Below are positions 8,801 to 16,639 of a stretch of DNA of 64,000 nt, piece by piece. This DNA is from Vibrio sp. ED004 (lineage in GTDB: Bacteria; Pseudomonadota; Gammaproteobacteria; Enterobacterales; Vibrionaceae). The first letter of the stretch is position 1, and each line of letters opens with the position of its first letter. A program made the translations under genes and the position numbers. The notes under the pieces are model-generated. The model was given only the letters and a program-made list of their open reading frames with translations. It ran no database searches and was not told the DNA's origin. The stretch lies in NCBI RefSeq assembly GCF_023206395.1, contig NZ_CP066149.1, positions 2,976,001 through 3,040,000 of the forward strand, read 5' to 3'.

Positions 8801-9790
8801 TTACCAAGCTCCTAGGTAAGACTTGTACGATTGTAGACGAACGGTTGCTGCGCCAATCACGTCAATGAAGCCCCAAAATGGATGCGGCTTTTCTGCTGAA
8901 ATCCAAGCCGAACCCGCTGCGCCAATCGGGATGTTGTAACCTTCTGGTTCAAAGATTTCGAGGACGATTGTACGGCCTAAGCCATTGCCATTTTGCACTA
9001 CGTGTTGGCCAACGCTTTGTGGTCCTTGAAGTGGTGAAATGCTTGCTTCACCCGTACCCGCGGTAAAACTGTGTACCTTTGCTCGGAACACGTGACCCGG
9101 ATAAGCGTCTACGAAGAACTCAGCAAAGTCACCTACTTGAACATAGCCGTATGTTTGATCTGAGATACGCATCTCTAAGAACTTTTTACTGGTGTTATAA
9201 AGGTGCATGTTGCCCATGACAGAGCCTTCCGCAATGTTCACGATAGAGACTTGGCCATCAAATTCAGCTCGGATGGTTTTCTTCTCTTGTGCCCAGTTAA
9301 CTTTCTGCAGGTCGGCTTTTAATGACGTCAGTTCAGCGTGCATGACACGAAGGTCTGAATTGTATTTCTCTACGTCGCGCATGTTGAAGATCTCTGGCGA
9401 TGTTTCTGCGCGGTCTAAATCGCGAGTCATCTGTTTGATCTCTTCTTCTTTCTGCACGATAGAAGATTCGATCTTCGCTTTGTCTGCAGCAGAATCGATA
9501 TCAACGAGTGTGTAGATGATGTCGCCTTCTTTTACCATTTGGTTGTGGTCGACAAACACTTTATCGATTTGCTGACCAAAGATTGGAGACATCACAGCGT
9601 GTGGTGCTTTCACTGTCGATGAGTTGGTCATATCAACCGGTGCCCACAGGCGAGACACGATAGCCAATAATCCAAGAATCACAGCACCGCCAATGGCAGC
9701 CCAAGTGTAGTTCTTAATCGTCTTCTTTAATGCGCCAGTCGCAAATAGGGACCATACAATCAAAATGTATGGAATCATCATCTCTTTCAT
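8801..9790 (-). CDS. HlyD/EmrA-family membrane fusion protein
   Basis: A 329-aa periplasmic adaptor anchored by N-terminal hydrophobic segments (about 5-20 and 30-48). It then has a split biotinyl-lipoyl-like domain (P-I-F-G-Q-Q-I-D-K-V-F-V, about 68-92, and I-R-A-E-F-D-G-Q-V-S-I-V, about 172-186) around a coiled-coil hairpin at about 100-165, and a beta-barrel region after that. Such adaptors link an inner-membrane pump to an outer-membrane channel, but no pump gene lies beside it. The arrangement of a small inner-membrane protein gene directly upstream resembles the E. coli yiaW-yiaV and yibI-yibH pairs. The start shares one base with the upstream stop, so the pair is translationally coupled. 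Confidence 0.85.
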   Translation of the reverse strand: MKEMMIPYILIVWSLFATGALKKTIKNYTWAAIGGAVILGLLAIVSRLWAPVDMTNSSTVKAPHAVMSPIFGQQIDKVFVDHNQMVKEGDIIYTLVDIDSAADKAKIESSIVQKEEEIKQMTRDLDRAETSPEIFNMRDVEKYNSDLRVMHAELTSLKADLQKVNWAQEKKTIRAEFDGQVSIVNIAEGSVMGNMHLYNTSKKFLEMRISDQTYGYVQVGDFAEFFVDAYPGHVFRAKVHSFTAGTGEASISPLQGPQSVGQHVVQNGNGLGRTIVLEIFEPEGYNIPIGAAGSAWISAEKPHPFWGFIDVIGAATVRLQSYKSYLGAW

Positions 9791-10410
9791 TATGCGGCCT
9801 CGTGTTTGGTTGGTGCCTGCTCAGACGTTGCTTTTTCTGTCTCTTGCTCGTCGATTGCTGCTTGCTCGTTATTTACCTTGTGTTCATTATTTACCTTGGA
9901 CGAACCTTCAGCTTTTACAGCCTCATTACTAGAAGACTCATTTTCGGAAGACTTAGGTTGAATACCACGGCGAATCACGTCACTGATCGACTGACCAATG
10001 TGTTTCCAGTTGGCAAGGGCGATAACCAAAGCGATAACCCAGAAGGTTTTGCTAATGAATAGGCCACAAAGAGAGAGTGCGAAGACGATTTGAACGTGTG
10101 CACTTTTGTGTTCTTTTGCTTTATGAACACCCAACTCGTGGACTTGCCACATGCCATATATCGCAGCAAGAACCACAGCAAGCGTTACAGAGAATAGGTA
10201 GCCAGAGAAGAACTCGGTTTGAAAGAAGTTCATCATCATTTCGTTCGGGTGGTTATTGAACTGAGAGAGATCGATGTCTTTGGAGTGGATCTTACCCATC
10301 GGAGCCAGTGCCCACGCACCCGCTAGCATGAGTGCCATAAATAGACAGAATTTGATGAGAACCATCGCGACGGCCCCAACTTTCTGCAGAACAATTTTAA
10401 GAAATTTCAT
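9790..10410 (-). CDS. inner-membrane partner of the membrane fusion protein, unknown
   Basis: A 206-aa protein with about four membrane helices (roughly 13-35, 65-90, 105-130) and a long hydrophilic C-terminal tail from about residue 150, rich in Glu, Ser, Asn and Ala with repeated V-N-N-E motifs. No family assigned with certainty. Its stop overlaps the HlyD-type start (TAATG), so it is the first gene of a two-gene operon and probably works with that adaptor. The low-complexity tail is likely disordered in the cytoplasm. Confidence 0.7.
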   Translation of the reverse strand: MKFLKIVLQKVGAVAMVLIKFCLFMALMLAGAWALAPMGKIHSKDIDLSQFNNHPNEMMMNFFQTEFFSGYLFSVTLAVVLAAIYGMWQVHELGVHKAKEHKSAHVQIVFALSLCGLFISKTFWVIALVIALANWKHIGQSISDVIRRGIQPKSSENESSSNEAVKAEGSSKVNNEHKVNNEQAAIDEQETEKATSEQAPTKHEAA

Positions 10411-11184
10411 ATCTCAACCTAAATAAGGAGAGAGAAAGTGCAGCCTTGGTACAAGACTTTTAGATGACATCTGAAAGAGGTGTTGAACTCACGTAACCGC
10501 ATAGATCTACGGAGTCAAAAGTACTAGATGACAATTAAAAATCGCTTTGACCACGTAGACAACGCATTCTCGCGAATAGAGTGTTAAAAACACCTGGCGA
10601 AATCATTCTTAAGTAACGTCAACCATTGATAGGTTCGTTTGCTGCATTGGGTTTTAAGGCCGTCGTCCGTGATGTGTGCAACACCATCATCTACACATTT
10701 TTAGGTTTTCTGTTTAGGTTAAGAATTGATTTGTTGGCGAAATAATAGGAAGTGTAACTGGTGTTATCTACGCATTATTGCGATATTGAATTATCGTAAT
10801 TACGATGAATTGATTGGTTGTTTAAAGGTGAGGTGGGTTTATTTGAACAGGCTCAAACTCGGCTTATAAAATATGTCTATTTAATTAGCCTGGATCATAG
10901 AAGTGGCTATAAAAGTATCAATAAGGCAGGTAAGAAATATTAAATACTCCGACCAGTCTATGTGGGATCTGGATGGATTAAGCGTTACTGGCACAGCGAA
11001 GAGCGTTAGACTCCAATCTGGTGAATGTGGCAGCTATTCGGAAGAGTGAGTTGTTCTTACATTTTTGCTCTTTACCGCATGATGCTTCCTTCTCAGTTTC
11101 GTTTTCTCAATGAGCATTCGCTGTTTTATTCTATCGGTTTTACGATAAGATAATTGAATCTATCGCCTAAATGAGCACTGAACC
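10411..11184. other. intergenic region between the divergent HlyD-type operon and LysR gene
   Basis: About 770 bases without a supported gene. It must hold two divergent promoters. The clearest element is a perfect 14-base palindrome, ATCGTAATTACGAT, at 10793-10806, a plausible operator. No terminator, tRNA or known riboswitch was recognised. Confidence 0.5.
10793..10806. promoter_or_regulatory. 14-base palindrome, possible operator
   Basis: ATCGTAATTACGAT is its own reverse complement. It lies near the centre of the divergent spacer, about 380 bases from each start codon. It could bind the LysR protein encoded at 11185 or another dimeric regulator. Confidence 0.35.
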
Positions 11185-12120
11185 ATGAGTAATGACATTC
11201 CGAATTTTAACTTATTGGCTGTGTTCTCTGCGGTGATGGAGCAAGGCAGCTTGAGTAAGGCTGCCGATCATTTGAATACCAATCAATCGACGATCAGCAC
11301 AGCGCTCGGCCGACTGAAAAATGAAATTGGCCAAGAGTTGTTTGTGCGCAGTGGCCGAGGGGTTGTGCCTACGGCTTACTCGCAAAGCTTGTATGAGCAA
11401 ATCAAAGCGCCAATACACGAGCTCAACGGCGTGTTTCAAGGTATGGCTGGGTTTGATGAAGCGAGTACAGAGCGCAGGTTTGTGGCTTCGGTTCCCGAGC
11501 ATTTAAAGTGGATGTTGCTCGATCGATTTTCTCAGTTACCCAATCAAGGCTTATCTCTTGAGGTGTATGATCAACCGGATAGTGATGATCAAGTCCATGA
11601 GGATCTATTAACTCAGAAATTTGATTTGATGATCGACATTGTATTGCCTGAGCATCCAAGCATGATGAGTGAGAAGCTCTACGACAGTGAGTTTGTGATC
11701 GTTTGCCGAAATGGACACCCTAGGATCAAAGGTGAGATCACCGAGGCGCAATATCTGAGTGAGCAACATGCGGTTTTAGCCAGAACACGTCGCCAAGTAA
11801 GAAGTTTGACTCACTACACTTCGTTAGACTTATCCTCGCGTAAGATTGTGATTCACGGCAGCTCTATGGCCAGTAATCTAATGCTGTGTAGTCAGACTGA
11901 TTACATCACAGTTGCGCCGCTCTCGATGGCGATCCAGTTTCAGGAACGTCTTGGTTTACAGTTGTTCAAACCGCCTTTCGATTACCAACCTATCTCTCAT
12001 TATCTTATCTGGTTGAAAAAGCAGAACACCGATCCGGCACATAAGTGGTTCAGAGAGCAGATCATCAATACTACGAATGACATGTCTAAATCGCTAAACA
12101 GTTGGCGTTCCACTTTCTGA
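11185..12120 (+). CDS. LysR-family transcriptional regulator
   Basis: A 311-aa LysR-type regulator. The N-terminal winged helix-turn-helix spans about 8-66 (F-N-L-L-A-V-F-S-A-V then Q-S-T-I-S-T-A-L-G-R-L), followed by a linker helix and a two-lobed periplasmic-binding-like effector domain. The overall form resembles LeuO/YidZ-like members. It is divergent from the membrane fusion operon at 8801-10410 and upstream of gloA-nemA in the same orientation, so it could control either. No co-inducer can be deduced. Confidence 0.85.
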   Translation: MSNDIPNFNLLAVFSAVMEQGSLSKAADHLNTNQSTISTALGRLKNEIGQELFVRSGRGVVPTAYSQSLYEQIKAPIHELNGVFQGMAGFDEASTERRFVASVPEHLKWMLLDRFSQLPNQGLSLEVYDQPDSDDQVHEDLLTQKFDLMIDIVLPEHPSMMSEKLYDSEFVIVCRNGHPRIKGEITEAQYLSEQHAVLARTRRQVRSLTHYTSLDLSSRKIVIHGSSMASNLMLCSQTDYITVAPLSMAIQFQERLGLQLFKPPFDYQPISHYLIWLKKQNTDPAHKWFREQIINTTNDMSKSLNSWRSTF

Positions 12121-12190
12121 TTTCAGCCCTCTCTTTTGTTTGCCACATATCTCCATAGCAAACCATCTGTATTGAACTCGTCATAACAAA

Positions 12191-12221
12191 AAATTATCAC
12201 AATGAGAATTTATGATAATTT
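12191..12221. promoter_or_regulatory. inverted repeat upstream of gloA-nemA
   Basis: AAATTATCA and TGATAATTT are perfect 9-base arms separated by 13 bases, between the LysR gene and gloA, about 104 bases before the gloA start. The geometry would suit a dimeric regulator such as a LysR-type protein. The AT-rich dyad also has some Fur-box character (GATAAT), but the 7-1-7 pattern is poor. Confidence 0.4.
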
Positions 12222-12324
12222 AATTTATTTGCTGTCGAATCGTATATTAACCCTAACAAAGAAGTGGATAAGCTCCGCTCACGATTATATCGGCTCAGGT
12301 TGCTGGGCTTAAAAAGGGTGAAAT

Positions 12325-12702
12325 ATGAAATTCCTACACACAATGATTCGAGTTGCTGATCTAGACAAGTCTATTGAGTTCTACACCAAGGTATTGGGTA
12401 TGAAAGAGCTTGAGCGTCATGACAATAATGATTACCGCTACACGTTGGTTTTTGTTGGCTACGAGCAAGGTGGCACAACCATCGAACTGACTTACAACTG
12501 GGATACCAACGAATACGAAATGGGCAACGCATTTGGCCATTTAGCATTGGGTGTGGAAGATATTTACGCGGCATGTGACAAGATTAAATCGCTGGGTGGT
12601 AATGTGACTCGTGAAGCGGGCCCTGTAAAAGGTGGTTCAACACACATCGCTTTTATCACTGACCCAGACGGCTACCAAATCGAACTGATTCAACTAGGTT
12701 AA
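12325..12702 (+). CDS. gloA: lactoylglutathione lyase (glyoxalase I)
   Basis: Glyoxalase I, 125 aa, which converts the methylglyoxal-glutathione hemithioacetal to S-lactoylglutathione in the cytoplasm. It has the two repeated beta-alpha-beta-beta-beta modules of the VOC fold. Expected metal-ligand positions are visible: His5 (L-H-T-M-I-R-V), Glu54 (T-I-E-L-T-Y-N), His72 (F-G-H-L-A-L-G-V) and Glu120 (Y-Q-I-E-L-I-Q). The length is typical. It is followed after about 14 bases by nemA, an arrangement that in E. coli forms the nemRA-gloA electrophile-response operon, here in the order gloA-nemA. Confidence 0.95.
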   Translation: MKFLHTMIRVADLDKSIEFYTKVLGMKELERHDNNDYRYTLVFVGYEQGGTTIELTYNWDTNEYEMGNAFGHLALGVEDIYAACDKIKSLGGNVTREAGPVKGGSTHIAFITDPDGYQIELIQLG

Positions 12703-12716
12703 TCGAGGAAATGACA

Positions 12717-13814
12717 ATGACAAACGCACTATTTCAACCAATTCAACTTGGTAATATCGAACTAAAAAACCGTATTGTTATGCCTCCGATGACTCGCTCT
12801 CGTGCAACGCAACCTGGTAACTCAGCAAACGAAATGATGGCGGCTTACTACGCTCAACGCGCTTCTGCGGGTTTGATTGTGGCAGAAGGCACACAGATTT
12901 CTCCATTGGGTCAGGGTTATGCTTGGACACCGGGTATCTACTCTGACGAGCAAATTGCTGGTTGGAAAAAAGTAACCGATGCAGTACATGAAAAAGGCGG
13001 CGTTATTTTCGCTCAGCTTTGGCATGTAGGTCGTGTAACACACCCAGATAACATCGGTGGTGAACAGCCAATTTCGTCTTCTGCTATCAAAGCGGAAAAC
13101 GTAAAAGTCTTCATCGATAACGGCACTGATGAGCCGGGGTTTGTTGATGTGGTTGAACCTCGTGAAATGACCAAAGAAGACATCAAAGAAGTGGTTGAGC
13201 AATACCGTCAAGCGGCGCTTAATGCAATCGAAGCAGGCTTTGATGGCATTGAACTTCATGCAGCAAATGGCTATTTGATTAACCAATTTATTGATTCTGA
13301 AGCCAACAACCGTTCCGACGAATACGGTGGTTCAACTGAAAACCGCCTACGTTTCTTAGGTGAAGTGGTTGAAGCGATGGTTGAAGCGATTGGTGCTGAC
13401 CGTGTTGGTGTTCGTCTTGCTCCGTTTACTTCGCTAAATGGCACGGTTGACGCGACGCCAGTTGAAACGTACACAGCGGCAGCCGCGTACTTAAACCTAT
13501 ACAAGATTGTTTACCTGCACATTGCTGAAGTAGACTGGGACGATGCGCCTGAAACGCCAAAAGCATTCAAAGCTGCGGTTCGTGAAGCATTCAAAGGTGT
13601 ACTGATTTACGCAGGTAAATACGACAGTGAGCGTGGCGAACAAGCCGTCGCTGAAGGCGTGACAGATATGGTTGGCTTTGGTCGTCCATTCGTAGCAAAC
13701 CCAGACTTACCAGCGCGTATTCAATATGGTTTCCCTCTAGCTCCGCACGATCCAAACACGCTGTTTGGCGGTGCTGAAAAAGGCTTAACGGATTACCCTG
13801 AATACGCAGGCTAA
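12717..13814 (+). CDS. nemA: Old Yellow Enzyme family alkene reductase (N-ethylmaleimide reductase)
   Basis: FMN-dependent NADPH oxidoreductase that reduces activated alkenes, nitro compounds and similar electrophiles. The TIM barrel opens with L-F-Q-P-I-Q-L-G and has the flavin-site segment P-P-M-T-R-S-R-A. The substrate-binding pair is seen in I-E-L-H-A-A-N-G-Y-L-I (His-x-x-Asn), and the C-terminal F-G-R-P-F-V-A-N-P-D-L phosphate-binding motif is intact. Starting at the ATG at 12717 gives 365 aa and places GAGG 8 bases upstream; the ATG at 12711 would be too close to that site. It is downstream of gloA and probably co-transcribed with it for joint detoxification of reactive carbonyls. Confidence 0.93.
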   Translation: MTNALFQPIQLGNIELKNRIVMPPMTRSRATQPGNSANEMMAAYYAQRASAGLIVAEGTQISPLGQGYAWTPGIYSDEQIAGWKKVTDAVHEKGGVIFAQLWHVGRVTHPDNIGGEQPISSSAIKAENVKVFIDNGTDEPGFVDVVEPREMTKEDIKEVVEQYRQAALNAIEAGFDGIELHAANGYLINQFIDSEANNRSDEYGGSTENRLRFLGEVVEAMVEAIGADRVGVRLAPFTSLNGTVDATPVETYTAAAAYLNLYKIVYLHIAEVDWDDAPETPKAFKAAVREAFKGVLIYAGKYDSERGEQAVAEGVTDMVGFGRPFVANPDLPARIQYGFPLAPHDPNTLFGGAEKGLTDYPEYAG

Positions 13815-13871
13815 AAACTGCTGCCTGAAACAGAGTATTAAGATAGTATCTTGATCCTGTTAAGAGTTTAT

Positions 13872-13905
13872 AAAAAGCAACCTTGCAGAGTCGGGTTGCT
13901 TTTTT
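13872..13905 (+). terminator. terminator of gloA-nemA
   Basis: AAAAAGCAACC and GGTTGCTTTTTT form an 11-bp stem with an 11-base loop and a T-run, 58 bases after the nemA stop. A TTG in its loop, in frame with the next gene, is therefore unlikely to be that gene's start. Confidence 0.9.
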
Positions 13906-13924
13906 GTTATTGGAACGAATAAAA

Positions 13925-14791
13925 ATGATGAACGTAAAAGCGATGCGTGGCGAGCTTTACCTCTTGTGTGCCACTTTACTGGCTGGGGTAGGATGGATTG
14001 CATCTAAGCTGGTGGTCATGGAAATGCCGGGCCCTGTGTTCATTGGTGTGCGTTTTGTTATCGCGAGCCTGATTCTAATGCCATTCTGTATTCATCATAT
14101 TCGCAAGCTGTCATTTAAGCAGATTCTATCATTGTGTGGTGTCGGTTTACTCTTGTCTGCTTCACTTCAGGTGTGGGTGTTTGCCGTTTCGGTTACGGAG
14201 AGTTTATCGGAAGGGGCTTTCATCATGAGCTTGGCGATGATTATTGCGCCGTTTGTCTCTTGGATTCTATTCCGAGTTAAGCCAAATCGTGCATTCTGGA
14301 TGTCATTTCCTATCGCAATCCTTGGTATGTTGCTGCTTACTCTCACCAACGGTTGGCATGTTGAGCAAAGCCAGATCTACTTCTTGTTAGCGTCAATGTT
14401 GCTCTCGATTCATTTTGTGATGAACAAGCGTGTGATCACCAACATCAAGCCAATTGCCTCGATTTGTATTCAGCTTTTCGTAGTAGGAGTCAGTGGTTTG
14501 GCGTTTGCGTCTATGACGACACAGCCGGAATTTGAAATCACCAAAACGTTAGTGTTCTGGTTCATTGTGTCGGCGGTAGTCGCGACGTCTATTCGCTACC
14601 TATTACAAACGGTAGGGCAACACTCGGTGAACATGGAAGTGGCGGCACTTATCATGATTCTAGAACCAGTATGGACACTGCTACTCAGTGTGAGCATGTT
14701 AGGTGAAACGGTTGAGGTGCAAAAACTGATTGGTGGAGCGGTGATCATTGCTTCGCTGTTTTGCTATATCAAATGGTCGCGGAAAAAATAA
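13925..14791 (+). CDS. EamA/DMT-superfamily permease
   Basis: A 288-aa inner-membrane protein with ten predicted helices in two EamA repeats (about 10-140 and 150-285). This is the drug/metabolite transporter pattern, usually exporters of amino acids or metabolites. The first repeat has R-F-V-I-A-S-L-I-L-M-P and the second ends with the typical L-E-P-V-W-T-L-L and G-G-A-V-I-I-A-S-L segments. The start is taken at 13925 (ATGATG; 13928 is equally possible) with GGAA nearby; longer forms would begin inside the upstream terminator. Substrate unknown. Confidence 0.85.
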   Translation: MMNVKAMRGELYLLCATLLAGVGWIASKLVVMEMPGPVFIGVRFVIASLILMPFCIHHIRKLSFKQILSLCGVGLLLSASLQVWVFAVSVTESLSEGAFIMSLAMIIAPFVSWILFRVKPNRAFWMSFPIAILGMLLLTLTNGWHVEQSQIYFLLASMLLSIHFVMNKRVITNIKPIASICIQLFVVGVSGLAFASMTTQPEFEITKTLVFWFIVSAVVATSIRYLLQTVGQHSVNMEVAALIMILEPVWTLLLSVSMLGETVEVQKLIGGAVIIASLFCYIKWSRKK

Positions 14792-14818
14792 ACCCTCGTT
14801 GAGGGCGAGGGCTTTATT
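14788..14818. terminator. hairpin between the DMT gene and marR
   Basis: CCCTCG and CGAGGG form a short GC stem around TTGAGGG, flanked by AATAAA and CTTTATT. It lies between convergent genes and could act in both directions; the stem is short, so confidence is moderate. Confidence 0.5.
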
Positions 14819-14871
14819 CAGTTTCTAAGTGGTTACTTTAGCGTGCGCTATTGAACTATTAAGTTATTGAG

Positions 14872-15300
14872 CTAGACAGCGGCGACCATTTTTTTAAGTA
14901 AACCGATCATCTGTTGCTGCTCTTTTGCATCAAGCGCGGCCATTAGCTCCTCATTCAACTTCACAGGGATGGGTATTAACACTTCTTCAAGTGCTTTACC
15001 TTTCTCTGTTAGGTAGATTCTAAAAGAGCGGCGACTGTGTGGATCCGCTCTGCGTTCTACTAGTTCAAGCTTTTCCAACTTATCTAAGGTTCGTGTTGTC
15101 GTTGAGTTTTCTACTTTCGACTTAGCGGCAATATCACGCTGGGTAACGCCTTCTTCTTCCCATAAACACATCAGGGTTGGCCACAATGCGATGCTTAAGC
15201 CGTGTTTCTTTAGCTCAAGATCGAAATCTTTGGTCGCTTTGTTGGCGATCACATTGATCATCCATCCAAAACTATTCTGTCTATCAAACTCTTCTGGCAT
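14872..15300 (-). CDS. MarR-family transcriptional regulator
   Basis: A 142-aa winged-helix regulator. The recognition region reads V-T-Q-R-D-I-A-A-K-S-K-V-E-N-S-T-T-T-R (about 52-70), followed by the wing D-P-H-S-R-R-S-F-R (about 86-94). MarR proteins are usually repressors released by phenolics, oxidants or metal. It is 17 bases downstream of the cytochrome b561 gene on the same strand and likely co-transcribed. The long palindrome at 15997-16042 in front of that operon is its most likely operator (inference). Confidence 0.88.
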   Translation of the reverse strand: MPEEFDRQNSFGWMINVIANKATKDFDLELKKHGLSIALWPTLMCLWEEEGVTQRDIAAKSKVENSTTTRTLDKLEKLELVERRADPHSRRSFRIYLTEKGKALEEVLIPIPVKLNEELMAALDAKEQQQMIGLLKKMVAAV

Positions 15301-15317
15301 TGGTTAGTCCCTAATTC

Positions 15318-15959
15318 TTATGACATAACAACTATTGCCATCGTAACTAATACCGACGCAATTAGCACCAACAAAGCTTTTCTATTTGATGAAAAAGCCA
15401 ATTGAGTGCCATTTCCGAAATGAGCGGTAGATAACGATTGATTTTGTTTGCCTGTGATCATAGCGAGCACTAAAGGTTTTGAGTGCAGTTTGTAGACCAA
15501 GATAGCCAATAAATGCAGTGCTACAAAAGCGATTAACATACGTGCGGCAATAGCATGAGCGGTGACGAGTAGGTCAAAAACAGCGTCTGTGATGATGACT
15601 TCTGAATACGGCAATGTGTCGAAGAACCCCGCTATCGCTAGGCCAGTGATGCACTGGACCAATAAGGTTGTAATCATCCCCACAACCATCCAAGCACCTA
15701 GAGGATTATGCCCCGGCTTAGGTTGAACTCGGCCTCGTTGGTATTGCCAAGCAGATCGAGGAGAACTCATAAACTGCGAAAACCGGCTGGTATCACTACC
15801 AATCATTCCCCAGACCAAGCGCCACAGAATCAAACTAAACAGTGCGAGCCCTAGATAAATGTGCGGGCCATTGCCACTAAAGCCTGATCCAGCAAGGCCA
15901 ATAAACAGAGCGGCCTGCAGCCAGTGATAGAGTCGAGTTGGTAGATCCCAAATTTTCAT
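15318..15959 (-). CDS. cytochrome b561-family di-haem membrane protein
   Basis: A 213-aa inner-membrane cytochrome b of the bacterial b561/Ni-Fe hydrogenase b-subunit type. It opens with W-D-L-P-T-R-L-Y-H-W, whose His is an expected haem ligand, and has further candidate ligands in G-P-H-I-Y-L-G-L, V-T-A-H-A-I-A and V-A-L-H-L-L-A. There are about five helices, the last near the C-terminus. Such proteins pass electrons from quinol to a periplasmic partner. The divergent gene at 16111 encodes a c'-like cytochrome that would suit this role. It is the first gene of a b561-marR operon. Confidence 0.85.
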   Translation of the reverse strand: MKIWDLPTRLYHWLQAALFIGLAGSGFSGNGPHIYLGLALFSLILWRLVWGMIGSDTSRFSQFMSSPRSAWQYQRGRVQPKPGHNPLGAWMVVGMITTLLVQCITGLAIAGFFDTLPYSEVIITDAVFDLLVTAHAIAARMLIAFVALHLLAILVYKLHSKPLVLAMITGKQNQSLSTAHFGNGTQLAFSSNRKALLVLIASVLVTMAIVVMS

Positions 15960-15996
15960 TGTTCAATTTCCTGCTTGTCATTTTCAAAGTGAGATC

Positions 15997-16042
15997 AATT
16001 TACACAACAACAGTTGCGCACACAACTATTGTTGTGTAAATT
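15997..16042. promoter_or_regulatory. 46-base near-perfect palindrome, probable operator
   Basis: Outer arms AATTTACACAACAA (15997-16010) and TTGTTGTGTAAATT (16029-16042) are perfect complements. After one mismatched pair, the inner arms AGTTG and CAACT continue the symmetry around the centre CGCACA. It sits between the divergent b561-marR operon (start 15959) and the cytochrome c' gene (start 16111). There is no T-run, so a terminator is unlikely. The local MarR protein is the natural candidate to bind it and control both directions. Confidence 0.65.
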
Positions 16043-16110
16043 AAATGCATCTCATCGATTCGCGATTGAAAGAGCAACAAATCAACTGACCAATGAATAG
16101 GAATAACACT

Positions 16111-16533
16111 ATGAAAAAACTGACTATCGCTTTGCTTATCGCCGTGCCTGTAATGGCGATTGCTGCAACTGAAGTTGTGAATAATCGCCAACAGGCTTTC
16201 AGCTCAATTGAAAAACTCAATAAACAAGTGTCTTCAGAATTAGGAAACCGAAATACAGATTGGAAAAAGGTTGAGGAGTTAAGTGAGAGTTTGGTTGAAC
16301 ATGGAATTGTATTGAACAGCAGTTTTTCTGAGAGCGACACGGGTGGCAAGGCAAAAGAAACGGTGTGGAGTAAGCCGGAGAAATTCAATCAACTGATGCT
16401 ACAGATGAACCAAGGCTTTGCGGAGTTACAACAAGCGAGTATTGAACAGGATCTTAGCAAGGCTGAACGTGGTTTAGATGCGGCCAACAACACATGCCGA
16501 GCATGCCATCGTACTTATCGTTCGCGTTGGTAA
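16111..16533 (+). CDS. cytochrome c'-like periplasmic cytochrome
   Basis: A 140-aa exported protein. The signal peptide M-K-K-L-T-I-A-L-L-I-A-V-P-V-M-A-I-A-A is followed by a four-helix bundle with a single C-terminal haem motif C-R-A-C-H near residue 128. This is the class II cytochrome c (c'/c556) layout. Cytochromes c' bind NO or serve as periplasmic electron carriers. The ATG at 16111 has AGGAA 8 bases upstream and gives a clean signal peptide, so it is preferred to the in-frame ATG at 16093. It is divergent from the b561-marR operon and shares the palindromic control region. Confidence 0.88.
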   Translation: MKKLTIALLIAVPVMAIAATEVVNNRQQAFSSIEKLNKQVSSELGNRNTDWKKVEELSESLVEHGIVLNSSFSESDTGGKAKETVWSKPEKFNQLMLQMNQGFAELQQASIEQDLSKAERGLDAANNTCRACHRTYRSRW

Positions 16534-16559
16534 GTCATTTTGAGAGGCTTTAAAAACAT

Positions 16560-16592
16560 CAAGCCTGTACGAATCGAATCGCGACAGGCTTG
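16560..16592. terminator. hairpin between convergent genes
   Basis: CAAGCCTGT and ACAGGCTTG form a 9-bp stem around a 15-base loop, between the cytochrome c' gene and the convergent outer-membrane protein gene. No T-run follows on either strand, so it is a weak candidate. Confidence 0.35.
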
Positions 16593-16639
16593 GTACGGAA
16601 TATCAATAGTTAGCAAGTACAGAGCTTAGGTTAGCTAGG

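Noticed and set aside
8689..8868. A 59-codon plus-strand frame with a good AGGAG site
   Set aside because: It runs straight through the strong terminator at 8737-8765 and into the antisense of the HlyD-type gene; the predicted product looks like translated terminator sequence. Kept out of the gene list.
10411..11184. Riboswitch or small RNA in the long spacer
   Set aside because: I compared by eye with glycine, cyclic-di-GMP and preQ1 patterns and saw no match; nothing else structured enough to call.
12191..12221. Fur box upstream of gloA
   Set aside because: Some GATAAT character is present, but the 7-1-7 arrangement fails in the second half; annotated only as an inverted repeat.
12822..13286. 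A long open frame antisense to nemA
   Set aside because: It mirrors the codon pattern of nemA, has no recognisable domains or ribosome site, and nemA itself is certain.
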